A stretch of 64,000 nt of DNA from CALGTL01 sp963579135 (GTDB lineage Bacteria; Chloroflexota; Dehalococcoidia; Lucifugimonadales; Australimonadaceae). A program made the translations under genes and the position numbers. Shown here one piece after another: positions 33,133 to 42,233 of the stretch. The notes beneath the pieces were generated by a model, which saw only the letters and a program-made list of their open reading frames with translations, did not search any database and had not been told where the DNA came from. How positions within the stretch are numbered: position 1 is the first letter of the stretch; each line of letters begins with the position of its first letter. Location: contig CAUZFB010000006.1 in assembly GCA_963579135.1 (NCBI GenBank), positions 22,637 through 86,636 on the forward strand. Reading direction: 5' to 3'.

Positions 33133-33654
33133 GTGACCGAGACATGGTATGACGTGTTTCAGACGAGTTGGGGTTGGGTGAGCGCGGTGGGGTCCGCCAA
33201 GGGGCTTCGCTACTGCTCGTTGCCGGAGGAGACGCCCGACTGTGCCGTGGAATTCCTGGCCAATACGGTGAAGGGCGGCTTGCCCGCACAGCGTGAGGGC
33301 GCGTTCGAGCCCTTCCGCGAGCAGATCGAGGAGTACTTTTCAGGCACGCGTACCGAGTGGGACCTGAAGCTGGATCTCGACGACTCTACCCCGTTCTTCC
33401 GGCGCGCGTGGGACGCTTGCCAGTTGATCCCGCGCGGTGAGACGCGAACGTACCGCTGGCTGGCTGAGCAGGCTGGCAACGTGGCGGCGTCACGAGGCGC
33501 GGGGCAGGCCATGGCACGCAATCGCATCCCAATCGTGATCCCTTGTCATCGAGTGATCGGTAGCGATGGAGGGTTGCATGGCTTCGCGGGGCCTGGCCTA
33601 CCGCTGAAGGCGCGTCTCTTGCAGCATGAGACCGCGCTGAACGGCGCCGCCTAG
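33133..33654 (+). CDS. ogt: Methylated-DNA--protein-cysteine methyltransferase
   Basis: 173 aa from the GTG at 33133 behind GGAGG (33121-33125). The active-site motif is IPIVIPCHRVIGSDGGLHGF with nucleophile Cys138; the Arg finger region RGETRTYRWLAEQAGN is present. It removes O6-alkyl groups from guanine by suicide transfer. No Ada-type N-terminal domain is fused, so this is the Ogt type. Its stop overlaps the convergent dnaE stop by 4 bases. Confidence 0.93.
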   Translation: MTETWYDVFQTSWGWVSAVGSAKGLRYCSLPEETPDCAVEFLANTVKGGLPAQREGAFEPFREQIEEYFSGTRTEWDLKLDLDDSTPFFRRAWDACQLIPRGETRTYRWLAEQAGNVAASRGAGQAMARNRIPIVIPCHRVIGSDGGLHGFAGPGLPLKARLLQHETALNGAA

Positions 33655-36600
33655 CTGACGGCAACCGCAGAGTCGCTGGCGATGGTGATGGCGTCCGGCC
33701 GCTCTAAGAGGTCGTGGATGCGCGTTTCAAGCGCGGGGCAGAATCCGGTGGTAATAATCGGCATCTCGAGCCGCCAGTTGCGTCCCTGGCTGGTGATTAG
33801 CAGATCCACGGCGTCGGTGCCCGGGTAATCCAGCAGCGTCTGCAACACTTCGCGCAGCAGCATCTGGTCCTCGTCAGGTCGGTCCGTCTCAGTCATGTTG
33901 ATAAGCAGCTTTCGCCGCATGGGCTGCGACGGCATACCCGTGCTGGCCGGAGTCAAGGGAGAGCCAACATACTCCTGGGCGGCGTTGATGGCGCTGGGGC
34001 CGTTGGGCGCGGGCGAGGGTTTTAAGCCGGCGGGCCTTTCTGTTGACGTCGGTGCAGGTGACATCGGTGCGGGCGTTGCTAATGCTGCTGCAGGTTCCTG
34101 CGGCGACGCCAAGGTCTCTTCGCGAGGCTTCGCGTCGATGGGGGCTGGCGCTATCCACTGCTCCATCCTGGGCTCGTGAACGGGGAATTGGGCTGGCAGC
34201 TCGTCGGCGCCCTCGGGGAGCTCGTAAGCGATAGCCTCGTCACAGTGGACGGAGCGCTCATCGTTCCTGAATCGGACGGGCCCCTTCATCTGGACGAGGC
34301 TGCTGTCGACCCATAGTGAAGACGTTCGCTCGTAGGTCTTGCTCCAGACTGCGACATCCACGGTGGAGCCGTCGAAGATCTCCAGGGTTACGAAGGCGAT
34401 ACGGCGCTGGTTCTTATCGGTCTGCTGGCGCACGCCGGTGACCATGCCCACCAGTAGGATCTTCTCATTCTCAGGGATCTCGTTCAGTTGCTCGCGCGAG
34501 AGAATCGCGCCGTCAGGCGCATGCCGGGGGTCTAGCACACGCGTGGTGAGGGAGACTCCGAGGAGCTCACGCTCCCACATGGCGACCTCGCGGGCGCCGA
34601 GCTCAGGGGCATCGACCAACTCGATATCCGCAAGGGGCGTCGGGACCGACGCACCGAATAGATCGAACATCGTCGACTGTCCCGAATCTTTGAGTTCCGC
34701 TTCACGTTGGAGCAGGTGAGTGATCGAGTCCACGCTGGCAAGCAGGCTTGCGCGGTTGCCGAAGACGTCCAAGGCGCCGACCTTGGCCAGGGCTTCGATG
34801 ACCCTGCGGTTCGCCACGTTGGAACCCGCGCGCCTGGCGAAATCCTCGAGGGTCGTGAAGGCCCCGGTGGTGATGCGTTCCGAGACAAGCTCTTCGACAG
34901 CTTGCTCACCTACGTTCTTGATAGTGGCCAGGCCGAACCGGATACCGCGCTTGTCGTCGGGCGAGGTGTCGATGGAGAACTGCACCGCGCTGCGGTTTAC
35001 GTCTGGGGCCAGTACCGGGATATCCAGACGCGCGCATTCGGCCATCGTGGCAGCCATCTTCTCGGAGTTGCCTTCATAGGCGTTCAGGACGCAGGTCATG
35101 TACTCGACCGGATAGTTGGCCTTGAAGTAGGCAGTCCAGTAGGCGACGACCGCGTAGCAGACGCTGTGGGCTTTGTTGAACGCGTACCCGGCGAACGGCT
35201 CGATGAGGTCGAACACCTGACTTGCGATGACGTTGTCGTAGCCCAGTTCCTGGGCACCAGCGAGGAACTTGGCCCGTTCTTGGGCCATCAGCGAGGCGTC
35301 CTTCTTACCCATGGCCTTACGGACGATGTCCGCACTACCGAGGGTGTAGCCGGCGAAGGTGCGCAGGATGTGCAGCACCTGGTCCTGGTACACGATGACG
35401 CCGTAGGTCTCTTCCAGAATCTCTTTTAGGGCAGGATGCGGGTATTCGATGGGCACCCGGCCGAACTTGGAGTCGATGAACCTGCCGATGTGCTCCATGG
35501 GGCCAGGACGGTAGAGCGCGACCATGGCGGCGAGTTCGGCAAGGCTCCCGGGCTTGAGCTCCTTGATGTGCCGCCGCATGCCGGCGCTCTCAAGCTGGAA
35601 GACGGACGCCGTCTCAGCGGACGCAAGAAGATCGTATGTTGCTTGGTCGTCGAACGCGATGTCCGGCAGCCGGAACTCGATGCCCTGGTGCAGCTTGATG
35701 AGCTTCAGGGAGTTGGACAGGATGGAGTAGTTGATGAGGCCGAGGAAGTCCATCTTGAGCAGGCCAAGCTTGGCGACGGGGCCCATCGGGTATTGGGTCA
35801 TGGCCACGCCCGACTCATCACCCTTGGTTGGTCGCTGGAGCGGCACGTGGTCGGTCAGGGGCTCTTGCGAGATAACGACGGCTGCCGCGTGGGTGCTGGA
35901 GTGACGCACCACGCCTTCCAGACCACGAGCGGTGTCGAATAGTCGACGGAGTCCCGCGTCGCCGTTGACTGCGGCCTGCAGCTCAGGCGTCTCGTCCCAT
36001 GCATCCTGGAGCGTGATGCCCAGCTTCGTCGGAATCAGCCGCGCGAGGCGGTCGGCGTCAGCGAGTGGGATGCCTAGGGCGCGCCCGGAGTCGCGGATGG
36101 ACGCTTTGGCACCCATGGTCCCGAACGTGATGATCTGCGCGACGTGGCCCTGGCCGTATTTCGCCGTGACGTACTTGATGGCCTCCTCACGCCGGTCATC
36201 TTGGAAGTCCATGTCGATGTCCGGCATTTCTTTGCGCTCGATGTTCAGGAACCGCTCGAAAACCAACCGGTACTCAAGTGGGTCAATCTCGGTGATGCCC
36301 AAACAGTAGAGGGCGAGAGACGATGCCGCGCTGCCCCTCACGCCGAAGACGATGTCGTTCTTCCGCGCGAAGTCAGCGATGTCCCAAACCACGAGGAAGT
36401 AGTTGGGGTACTGCGTTGTCTTGATGACGTCGAGCTCGTAGTCCAGGCGGGCCTTGGCGTCCTCGGTGCCGCCGTCGGGGTAGCGATCGGTGAAGCCCTG
36501 CCAGCAAAGGCGGCGCAGGTATTCGTCCGCGTCCTCGCCTTGAGGAACGTCGTACTGCGGCAGGTGGAGAGTTGAGAAGTCCAGCGTTGTTTCGCAGGAC

Positions 36601-37400
36601 TCCGCGATCTTCTGCGTGTTGGCGATAGCGTCGGGCAGATCGGCGAACATGCTCGCCATCTCGTCCGGGCCCTTCAGATAATAAGACTCGTCCGACATCT
36701 TCATGCGGGACTCGTCGTTCACCGTGGTGTTGGTCTGCACGCAGACCATGACGTCCTGGAAGCGGGCGTCCTCTTGGTTGACATAGTGCAGGTCGTTGGT
36801 GGCGACGAGTGGGATGTCCATGCGCTCGGCGATCCTGACCAGGCCGGCGTTCAGACCGTCAAGGAAAGGCAGATTGGAGTGACGTTGAACCTCCAAGTAG
36901 AAGTTAGGCACGGACGCCTGGTACCAGCGAACCAGCTCCTCAGCTTCGTCGATATTGCCGTCGATGATGAGGCGGGACATCTCAGCACTGGGGCACCCGG
37001 ACAGCACGACCAGACCATCAGCGTGCTCGGCCAACAGATCCTTGGAGATGCGGGGTTTGTAGTAGAAGCCCTCGAGGTTGGCTTTGGTCACCAACTGCAT
37101 TAGGTTGCGGTAGCCGGTGTTGTTCTGGGCGAGAACAGTTAGATGGAAAGGAGATTTGTCCATGGATGAGCGGTCTGTGTGCTTGCCGGGGGCCACGTAC
37201 AGCTCACAGCCGATGATGGGCTTGATGCCGGCGGCCTTGCAGGCGGAGTAGAAGTCGACCACGCCGTACATACCACCGTGGTCGGTGATGCCCAGGGAGT
37301 CCATACCGAGATCTTGGGCTCGCGAGACGAGCTTGTTTATGTTGCTCAGGCCGTCGAGCATGCTGAATTCGGTGTGGACGTGAAGATGGGTGAAAGACAT
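33651..37400 (-). CDS. dnaE: DNA polymerase III subunit alpha
   Basis: 1249 aa from the ATG at 37400 (MSFTHLHVHTEFSMLDGLSN); a longer frame exists but this start matches the PHP domain beginning. Order: PHP domain with HxH and TDHGGMYG, palm with PDIDMDFQDDRR (catalytic Asp pair), thumb/fingers with GRVPIEYPHP and YGVIVYQDQVLHI, AGYAFNKAHSVCYAVVAYWTAY, the helix-hairpin-helix region, and an OB domain (VGMVTGVRQQTDKNQRRIAF). The linker before the C-terminus is Ala/Pro-rich (residues about 1090-1160) and the last 90 residues are a small folded tail. It is the chromosomal replicative polymerase. Confidence 0.95.
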   Translation of the reverse strand: MSFTHLHVHTEFSMLDGLSNINKLVSRAQDLGMDSLGITDHGGMYGVVDFYSACKAAGIKPIIGCELYVAPGKHTDRSSMDKSPFHLTVLAQNNTGYRNLMQLVTKANLEGFYYKPRISKDLLAEHADGLVVLSGCPSAEMSRLIIDGNIDEAEELVRWYQASVPNFYLEVQRHSNLPFLDGLNAGLVRIAERMDIPLVATNDLHYVNQEDARFQDVMVCVQTNTTVNDESRMKMSDESYYLKGPDEMASMFADLPDAIANTQKIAESCETTLDFSTLHLPQYDVPQGEDADEYLRRLCWQGFTDRYPDGGTEDAKARLDYELDVIKTTQYPNYFLVVWDIADFARKNDIVFGVRGSAASSLALYCLGITEIDPLEYRLVFERFLNIERKEMPDIDMDFQDDRREEAIKYVTAKYGQGHVAQIITFGTMGAKASIRDSGRALGIPLADADRLARLIPTKLGITLQDAWDETPELQAAVNGDAGLRRLFDTARGLEGVVRHSSTHAAAVVISQEPLTDHVPLQRPTKGDESGVAMTQYPMGPVAKLGLLKMDFLGLINYSILSNSLKLIKLHQGIEFRLPDIAFDDQATYDLLASAETASVFQLESAGMRRHIKELKPGSLAELAAMVALYRPGPMEHIGRFIDSKFGRVPIEYPHPALKEILEETYGVIVYQDQVLHILRTFAGYTLGSADIVRKAMGKKDASLMAQERAKFLAGAQELGYDNVIASQVFDLIEPFAGYAFNKAHSVCYAVVAYWTAYFKANYPVEYMTCVLNAYEGNSEKMAATMAECARLDIPVLAPDVNRSAVQFSIDTSPDDKRGIRFGLATIKNVGEQAVEELVSERITTGAFTTLEDFARRAGSNVANRRVIEALAKVGALDVFGNRASLLASVDSITHLLQREAELKDSGQSTMFDLFGASVPTPLADIELVDAPELGAREVAMWERELLGVSLTTRVLDPRHAPDGAILSREQLNEIPENEKILLVGMVTGVRQQTDKNQRRIAFVTLEIFDGSTVDVAVWSKTYERTSSLWVDSSLVQMKGPVRFRNDERSVHCDEAIAYELPEGADELPAQFPVHEPRMEQWIAPAPIDAKPREETLASPQEPAAALATPAPMSPAPTSTERPAGLKPSPAPNGPSAINAAQEYVGSPLTPASTGMPSQPMRRKLLINMTETDRPDEDQMLLREVLQTLLDYPGTDAVDLLITSQGRNWRLEMPIITTGFCPALETRIHDLLERPDAITIASDSAVAVS

Positions 37401-37428
37401 GTATACGCCGTCCCGCGAAGGTCGCGCC

Positions 37429-37434
37429 ATTATA
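37429..37434 (-). promoter_or_regulatory. -10 element TATAAT of dnaE
   Basis: Perfect TATAAT on the minus strand, 28 bases before the dnaE ATG. A weak TTGTGC (37451-37456) lies 16 bases upstream. Confidence 0.55.
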
Positions 37435-37535
37435 CCGATGGCCCCCACCGGCACAAAGCAAAAATCAACTAGATTTGCACTTTTATGATGACTTGACCAC
37501 AGCATCCTGTGGAACGGAGGTATGACAACGTTTGT

Positions 37536-38672
37536 TTAGCGGCTCGCGATCAACGCTCGTACCGCCACGACGGCCGCTTCTACGTCGCCGGAGTCGTTAA
37601 ACGCCGCAGTGCAGAGACGGACGCCTGTTGGGTGCGCCACGTTGCGGGCGACCACGCGGTGCCGTTCCCACAACGCCTCGTTGAATTCGGCTGCGTCCCA
37701 GCGATCGACGGTGAAGGTCGTGATGGCCGTCGCCGTGCTCCCGGACGTTGGTCCAGTGAATGAAACGCTGTCGATTTTCGCGAGCTCTTCGCGTAGCTGC
37801 GCGGCAAGCGCGAGGTTGTGGGCCTCGACATTGGCACTGCCGAGTGCGTTGTGGAGGCCCACCGCCTCTCCGTATCCCGCCCTGTCTGCGGCACCCAGCG
37901 AGGCTAAGGAGTAGAGGGCGAAACCCTCGGTGAAGTCGAGGCCGGGCGCACGTAGCTGGGGAATCAACGTGTCGCGACGGTCCGGCCGCACGTAGAACGC
38001 GCCCGTGCCACCAGGCCCCGCCAGCCACTTCTGGCCCGATGTGGCGTAGAAATCAACGCCCATCGCTGTGAGATCGAGCGCGATGTGTCCCGCCGCCTGC
38101 GCACCATCGAGTATGACCAGCGCCCCCGCTTTATGCGCAGCGTCGACGATCTCCTCCGCTGGGATGCGGAGGCCACACGTGAACATCACGTGGCTTAGGG
38201 CGACCAACTTCACGTTGGCCGATAGCGCGGCGCGGAATGCGGAAGCGCATTCGTCCGCTGAAGCGAACGGGCTAAGGTCGACGCTGTGGACAGTTACGCC
38301 ATACCGCTCCCCGAGCAGCGTCGCTGGCGTCTTGACGCCAGCGTGTTCGAGGCTCGACGTCAGTAGCGTGTCGCCTGGCTCCCACGCGAGCCCGCCCAGA
38401 GTGATGTTGACGCCTTCGGTGGTTCCATGCGTCAGCAGCACGTCATTGGGACTGACGCATAGCAAGTCCGCTGCCGCCGCTCGTGTTTCTTCCTCAATCT
38501 CGCGCACGTAAGCATGGCCGTCGGGGCCTGCCGGTCCGCCTGCGCTTTCCCGCGCTGCGGCCTGGCTCATACGTTCGACCACAGAGTCGGGGCTGGGCCC
38601 GGCCCACCCTGAGTTGAGGTAGGTCATGTTCGACGTAGCGGGCGTGTTAGCACGGAGCTCTGGGAAGTCCAT
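37536..38672 (-). CDS. Class V aminotransferase / cysteine-desulfurase-like PLP enzyme
   Basis: 378 aa. N-terminal YLNSGWAGPSPDSVVERM, the loop LLTHGTTEGVNITLGGLAW, the Asp in LVILDGAQAAGH and the PLP lysine in YATSGQKWLAGPGGTGAFYV. The layout is that of isopenicillin N epimerase-like and SufS-like enzymes; desulfurase activity is unproven because the conserved flexible-loop Cys is not evident. The ATG lies seven bases after TAGACT (minus strand 38685-38680), so translation is probably leaderless. Divergent from folC. Confidence 0.88.
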   Translation of the reverse strand: MDFPELRANTPATSNMTYLNSGWAGPSPDSVVERMSQAAARESAGGPAGPDGHAYVREIEEETRAAAADLLCVSPNDVLLTHGTTEGVNITLGGLAWEPGDTLLTSSLEHAGVKTPATLLGERYGVTVHSVDLSPFASADECASAFRAALSANVKLVALSHVMFTCGLRIPAEEIVDAAHKAGALVILDGAQAAGHIALDLTAMGVDFYATSGQKWLAGPGGTGAFYVRPDRRDTLIPQLRAPGLDFTEGFALYSLASLGAADRAGYGEAVGLHNALGSANVEAHNLALAAQLREELAKIDSVSFTGPTSGSTATAITTFTVDRWDAAEFNEALWERHRVVARNVAHPTGVRLCTAAFNDSGDVEAAVVAVRALIASR

Positions 38673-38734
38673 GGGCCGTAGTCTAGCAGCGGGCGATGAC
38701 GAGTCTTGCGCGTTCTGCTACGCTCGTTTGGCCT

Positions 38735-40153
38735 ATGAACGACTCCTCAGCGATCCCTCCCGCGAGTTCTGCCTACGAGAGCGCCCTGCACCGGTTGGTC
38801 GGCCTCGCCGACTATGAGCGCGTGGCCGGTATCGGCACTCCCTTGGTGAAGGAAGACCTGAGTAGGATGCGCGAGCTGGCGCACCGTATCGGCGACCCGC
38901 AGCGTGAGGTGGCGGTTATCCATGTCGCGGGCACCAAGGGCAAGGGCAGCACTGCCGCCATGATCTCCAACATTCTCGTGGCGGCCGGCCATCGCGTCGG
39001 GCTGTTCACGTCTCCCCACCTCCACACGTTCCGGGAGCGCCTTCGCGTGGATGGGGAATCGCTATCAAAAGTGCAGTTCGCCAACGCCGTTGAGCGCGTG
39101 TGGCCTCACGTGGAGGCGATGGCTGCCGACAGCGTCGAGGGCGCGCCGACGACGTTCGAATTGCTGACGGCGATGGCCTTCGATCTTCCGGTCAGCGAAG
39201 GCGTTGACGTGCTGGTGCTGGAGGTCGGCATGGGCGGACGCCTCGACTCCACCAATGTGGCGGACGCGACCGTGGACGTTATCACTTCGATCAGCCTTGA
39301 CCATACCGCGATCCTCGGCGGCACTGTCGAGTTGATCGCCGGCGAGAAGGTCGGCATTATCAAGGCCGCGACGCCCACGGTCGTTGCGCCGCAGGCTTCC
39401 CTTGGTGCGCTTGAGGTCATCAGACAACGCGCGCGAGCGATGGATGCGCCGCTGGTCGAGATTGGCAACGATGTGAGTTTCGATGTGCTCGATCATGACC
39501 TTACGGGGCAGACCGTTGACGTCGAGACCGCGCGCAGGCACTACGGAGTGCGCTTCCCGTTGCTGGGCCGGCACCAGGCTGAAAACGCGGCCGCTGCCAT
39601 AGCCGCTATCGAGTTGTTCGACGCTAGCATCAGCCCAGGGTTGATCGCGCAAGGGATGCTGAACGTTCACTGGGACGGGCGCTTCCAGGTTCTGGATGGC
39701 GGTCCTCCCGCGTTGGTGGTCGACGGCGCTCACAATCCTCAATCGATGGGGGTGTTGTGCGAAGCCGTCCGCGATTATCTGCCCCTCTCTGACACCGCCT
39801 CCGGTACGGTGGTCGTGTTCGGATGCTCGGGCGATAAGGACTTGCCAGGGATGGCGGAGCAGCTCGCCACCCTCGTGACGCACGTCGTCGTCTGCACGTC
39901 GCGCCACCCTCGAGCGGTGGCGGCCGACCGCGTGGCGTCCGTGTTCGAGGCGGCAGGCGTGCCGACGAGCTACTCGCCAAACGTTGCGGATGCGCTGAGC
40001 GTGGCACGTGCTATCGCGGCGCCGGACGGCGCCGTGGTGGTTACTGGGTCCCTATTTGTTGTAGCTGAAGCGCTTGAGGCATGGCAGGGCATCGAGCCCG
40101 AGCGTTACCCTGAGTTGGAGCGCCCCAGATCGGGCCAAGCAGAGCCTGTTTGA
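38735..40153 (+). CDS. folC: Bifunctional folylpolyglutamate synthase / dihydrofolate synthase
   Basis: 472 aa from the ATG at 38735; a GTG-type extension upstream is less likely. The P-loop is VIHVAGTKGKGSTAAMISNI; then LFTSPHLHTFRERLRVDG, the Mur-ligase motif EVGMGGRLDSTNV and ISLDHTAILGGTVELIAGEK; the C-terminal domain has LVVDGAHNPQSMGVL. It adds glutamate to dihydropteroate or folates with ATP. fabF follows after 16 bases. Confidence 0.94.
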   Translation: MNDSSAIPPASSAYESALHRLVGLADYERVAGIGTPLVKEDLSRMRELAHRIGDPQREVAVIHVAGTKGKGSTAAMISNILVAAGHRVGLFTSPHLHTFRERLRVDGESLSKVQFANAVERVWPHVEAMAADSVEGAPTTFELLTAMAFDLPVSEGVDVLVLEVGMGGRLDSTNVADATVDVITSISLDHTAILGGTVELIAGEKVGIIKAATPTVVAPQASLGALEVIRQRARAMDAPLVEIGNDVSFDVLDHDLTGQTVDVETARRHYGVRFPLLGRHQAENAAAAIAAIELFDASISPGLIAQGMLNVHWDGRFQVLDGGPPALVVDGAHNPQSMGVLCEAVRDYLPLSDTASGTVVVFGCSGDKDLPGMAEQLATLVTHVVVCTSRHPRAVAADRVASVFEAAGVPTSYSPNVADALSVARAIAAPDGAVVVTGSLFVVAEALEAWQGIEPERYPELERPRSGQAEPV

Positions 40154-40169
40154 GGCCTGGGATAGGGTG

Positions 40170-41432
40170 ATGACCGAGTTGATGCGGAACGGAAAACCGA
40201 GGGTTGTGATCACGGGCATGGGGGCGATGACGCCCCTAGGCGAGAGCGTTTCAGCGTTCTGGGAAGGGCTTGTGGCGGGCAAGTCCGGCGTGGGGCCGAT
40301 GCGCCAAGCCGACGCCACGGGCTACCCCTGTCAGGTGTCCGGAGAGGTCAGCGATTTCGACCCCGAACGCTACATCGAGAAGCGTGAGGCCCGCCGAATG
40401 GCCCGCTTCTCGCAGCTGGCCATCGCCGCCACCCAGGAGGCGTTTCGCGACGCCGGCATCACCGATGGATCGGTGAATGGCGAGCGCATGGGCGTCTCGC
40501 TCGGCAACGGTAACGGTGGGTTCCCGACCATCGAGGACAACATGCGAATCCTGGTGGATCGCGGGGGGATGCGCATGTCGCCGTTCTTCTTCCCTATGAT
40601 CCTGCCTAACATGGCTTCGGCGAACCTCAGCAGGTCGTTTGGGGCGTTTGGCCCCAGCAGCACCATCGTTACGGCGTGTGCGGCGTCCACGCAGTCCATC
40701 GGCGAGGCGGCGGAGGTCATCAAGCGTGGTGCGGCCGACGTCATGATCACTGGCGGCACGGAAGCAGGCATCTCGCAAATGGGCCTCTCCGGGTTTGCCG
40801 TGATGCGTGCGCTGACGACTCAGAACGATGAGCCGACGCGCGCCAGTAAGCCATTCGATGCGGACCGCGATGGTTTCGTTCCGTCTGAGGGTGCAGGCAT
40901 CCTAATCATGGAGTCGCTGGAGCATGCGCTACGGCGGGGTGCCAATATCCTGGCTGAGGTACAGGGATATGGGGCGTCCTCAGACGGTCACCACCAGTTC
41001 CAGCCGGACGATGATGGCGCAGGCGCGAGCCGGGCCATCCGTTGGGCGCTTGCCGACGCAGGGGTCGGCCCCCACGAGATCGACTACATCAACGCCCATG
41101 GGACGTCGACACCGATGAATGATGCATCAGAGACGGCCGCGATTAAGCGCGTGTTCGGCGACGCTGCGTACCAGGTGCCGGTCAGCTCCACGAAGTCGAT
41201 GATTGGTCATGCGCTTGGCGGCGCGGGCGGGATGGAAGCGGTCGTCTGCGTCCAGACAATTAAAACGCATACGATTCATCCGACCATCAACTACACGACG
41301 CCGGATCCTGCATGCGACTTGGACTACGTGCCGAACGTGGCACGGGAGAAGGACGTGCGTTTGGTGCTGTCCAATAGCTTCGGCTTCGGTGGGCAGAACG
41401 CTTGCTTGGTTTTCGCTCGCTACGAGGACTAG
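40170..41432 (+). CDS. fabF: 3-oxoacyl-ACP synthase II
   Basis: 420 aa. The ATG at 40170 gives a normal length; an in-frame ATG four codons later (40182) also precedes the conserved start RVVITGMGAMTPLGES. The catalytic triad is Cys in STIVTACAASTQSIGEA, His in INAHGTSTPMND and His in SMIGHALGGAGGMEAV. It condenses malonyl-ACP with acyl-ACP in fatty acid elongation. The rest of the fab genes are not in the window. Probably co-transcribed with folC. Confidence 0.94.
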   Translation: MTELMRNGKPRVVITGMGAMTPLGESVSAFWEGLVAGKSGVGPMRQADATGYPCQVSGEVSDFDPERYIEKREARRMARFSQLAIAATQEAFRDAGITDGSVNGERMGVSLGNGNGGFPTIEDNMRILVDRGGMRMSPFFFPMILPNMASANLSRSFGAFGPSSTIVTACAASTQSIGEAAEVIKRGAADVMITGGTEAGISQMGLSGFAVMRALTTQNDEPTRASKPFDADRDGFVPSEGAGILIMESLEHALRRGANILAEVQGYGASSDGHHQFQPDDDGAGASRAIRWALADAGVGPHEIDYINAHGTSTPMNDASETAAIKRVFGDAAYQVPVSSTKSMIGHALGGAGGMEAVVCVQTIKTHTIHPTINYTTPDPACDLDYVPNVAREKDVRLVLSNSFGFGGQNACLVFARYED

Positions 41433-41466
41433 CCCAAGCTTCAGGCCGCCTGCTATCATGGCCCGG

Positions 41467-41691
41467 ATGGCTACAGACGCAGCACTAGTCGTGTATACCC
41501 GCCCCGACTGCTCCTACTCCGACGCGCTTTTGCACGATTTGGAAAAGGACGGGGTCGAGTACAAGCAGATTGACCTGAGCATGTTTCCCGAGCTGGTCCC
41601 GGAAGTTGAGCGGCTCACCGGTGGTGAGCGAGTAACTCCGGTGATGGTCGAAGGGGAATTGGTCATTGTCGGTTATCACGGTATAGGCTGA
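41467..41691 (+). CDS. Glutaredoxin-like protein, CxxS active site
   Basis: 74 aa. Thioredoxin-fold: ALVVYTRPDCSYSDALLHDL, then GVEYKQIDLSMFPELVPEVE and the cis-Pro motif RVTPVMVEGELVIVGYHG. The active site is CSYS, so only the first Cys is kept, as in monothiol forms. The start at 41467 lies seven bases after TATCAT (41454-41459), which fits a leaderless mRNA; an ATG three codons earlier overlaps that box. Confidence 0.8.
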   Translation: MATDAALVVYTRPDCSYSDALLHDLEKDGVEYKQIDLSMFPELVPEVERLTGGERVTPVMVEGELVIVGYHGIG

Positions 41692-41734
41692 GCGTTCTAA
41701 CATCTGGAGGGCCGTTGGTCCGCCGAAACACCGC

Positions 41735-41813
41735 GACCCGGTGGTGTAGCCTGGCTTAACACATCTCCCTGTCAAGGAGAAGATCACGGGTTCGAATCCC
41801 GTCCGGGTCGCCA
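41735..41813 (+). tRNA. tRNA-Asp (anticodon GTC)
   Basis: 79 bases with CCA. Acceptor GACCCGG / CCGGGTC, discriminator G as expected for Asp, anticodon loop CTGTCAA on TCTCC/GGAGA, T arm ACGGG-TTCGAAT-CCCGT. The D arm is GTGT/ACAC with a long loop. Confidence 0.95.
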
Positions 41814-41847
41814 GTTTTCCGTCTCCACATATTGGTCTTAACAAGAA

Positions 41848-41874
41848 AAGGCCCCGGCGATTAGCCGGGGCCTT
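41848..41874. terminator. Terminator hairpin after tRNA-Asp
   Basis: Perfect 11-bp stem AAGGCCCCGGC / GCCGGGGCCTT with loop GATTA, A-rich before and T-rich after, so it can serve both the tRNA and the minus-strand microprotein genes. Confidence 0.88.
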
Positions 41875-41892
41875 CCTTCTCATGCCGTCGCT

Positions 41893-42021
41893 CTAGGAGT
41901 TGATGGCCATGAGCATGTTGATCTCGTCACGCAGTTTTGCCTTCGACGTGGTCCGTGCGACGTGGTCGTAGTAGCTCGCGACCTGCATCGAGCGATAGAG
42001 TGTCTTTAAGTAATTGAACAT
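41893..42021 (-). CDS. Small hypothetical protein, 42 aa
   Basis: MFNYLKTLYRSMQVASYYDH ... ending EINMLMAINS, behind a perfect GGAGG seven bases before the ATG. Basic, soluble and probably helical. It follows another small gene on the same strand after 53 bases, and a terminator lies downstream. Below most length cut-offs, so likely to be missed. No family recognised. Confidence 0.65.
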   Translation of the reverse strand: MFNYLKTLYRSMQVASYYDHVARTTSKAKLRDEINMLMAINS

Positions 42022-42074
42022 GTTTTATCCTCCGCGGTTCTTCGTGTTGATGTGCAGTTCCTGTCCGTGAGGCC

Positions 42075-42233
42075 CTACGCGACGAGCGCGGGGCTCTCGG
42101 AATCGGCGGTTCGGTCGTCTTCGACCATGCCTGACGCTAGGTCCTGACGAGCCCTGGCCGCGTATTGTGCGGACAAGGCCTGGCAGTACCGTGCGGTGGC
42201 AATCGCTTCGTCAATCCTTTTGAGCAGTCCCAT
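42075..42233 (-). CDS. Small hypothetical protein, 52 aa
   Basis: MGLLKRIDEAIATARYCQAL, then SAQYAARARQDLASGM and an acidic tail, behind a perfect TAGGAGGTGG. The first 35 residues form an amphipathic helix; both tiny proteins share the look of the (L)K-x-(I/L)...A..YY/Y..AR helix. Tandem with the 42-aa gene. No known function. Confidence 0.65.
   Translation of the reverse strand: MGLLKRIDEAIATARYCQALSAQYAARARQDLASGMVEDDRTADSESPALVA

Noticed and set aside
34707..35429. Plus-strand frame of 240 codons inside dnaE
   Set aside because: Antisense to conserved polymerase sequence; no start signal or family.
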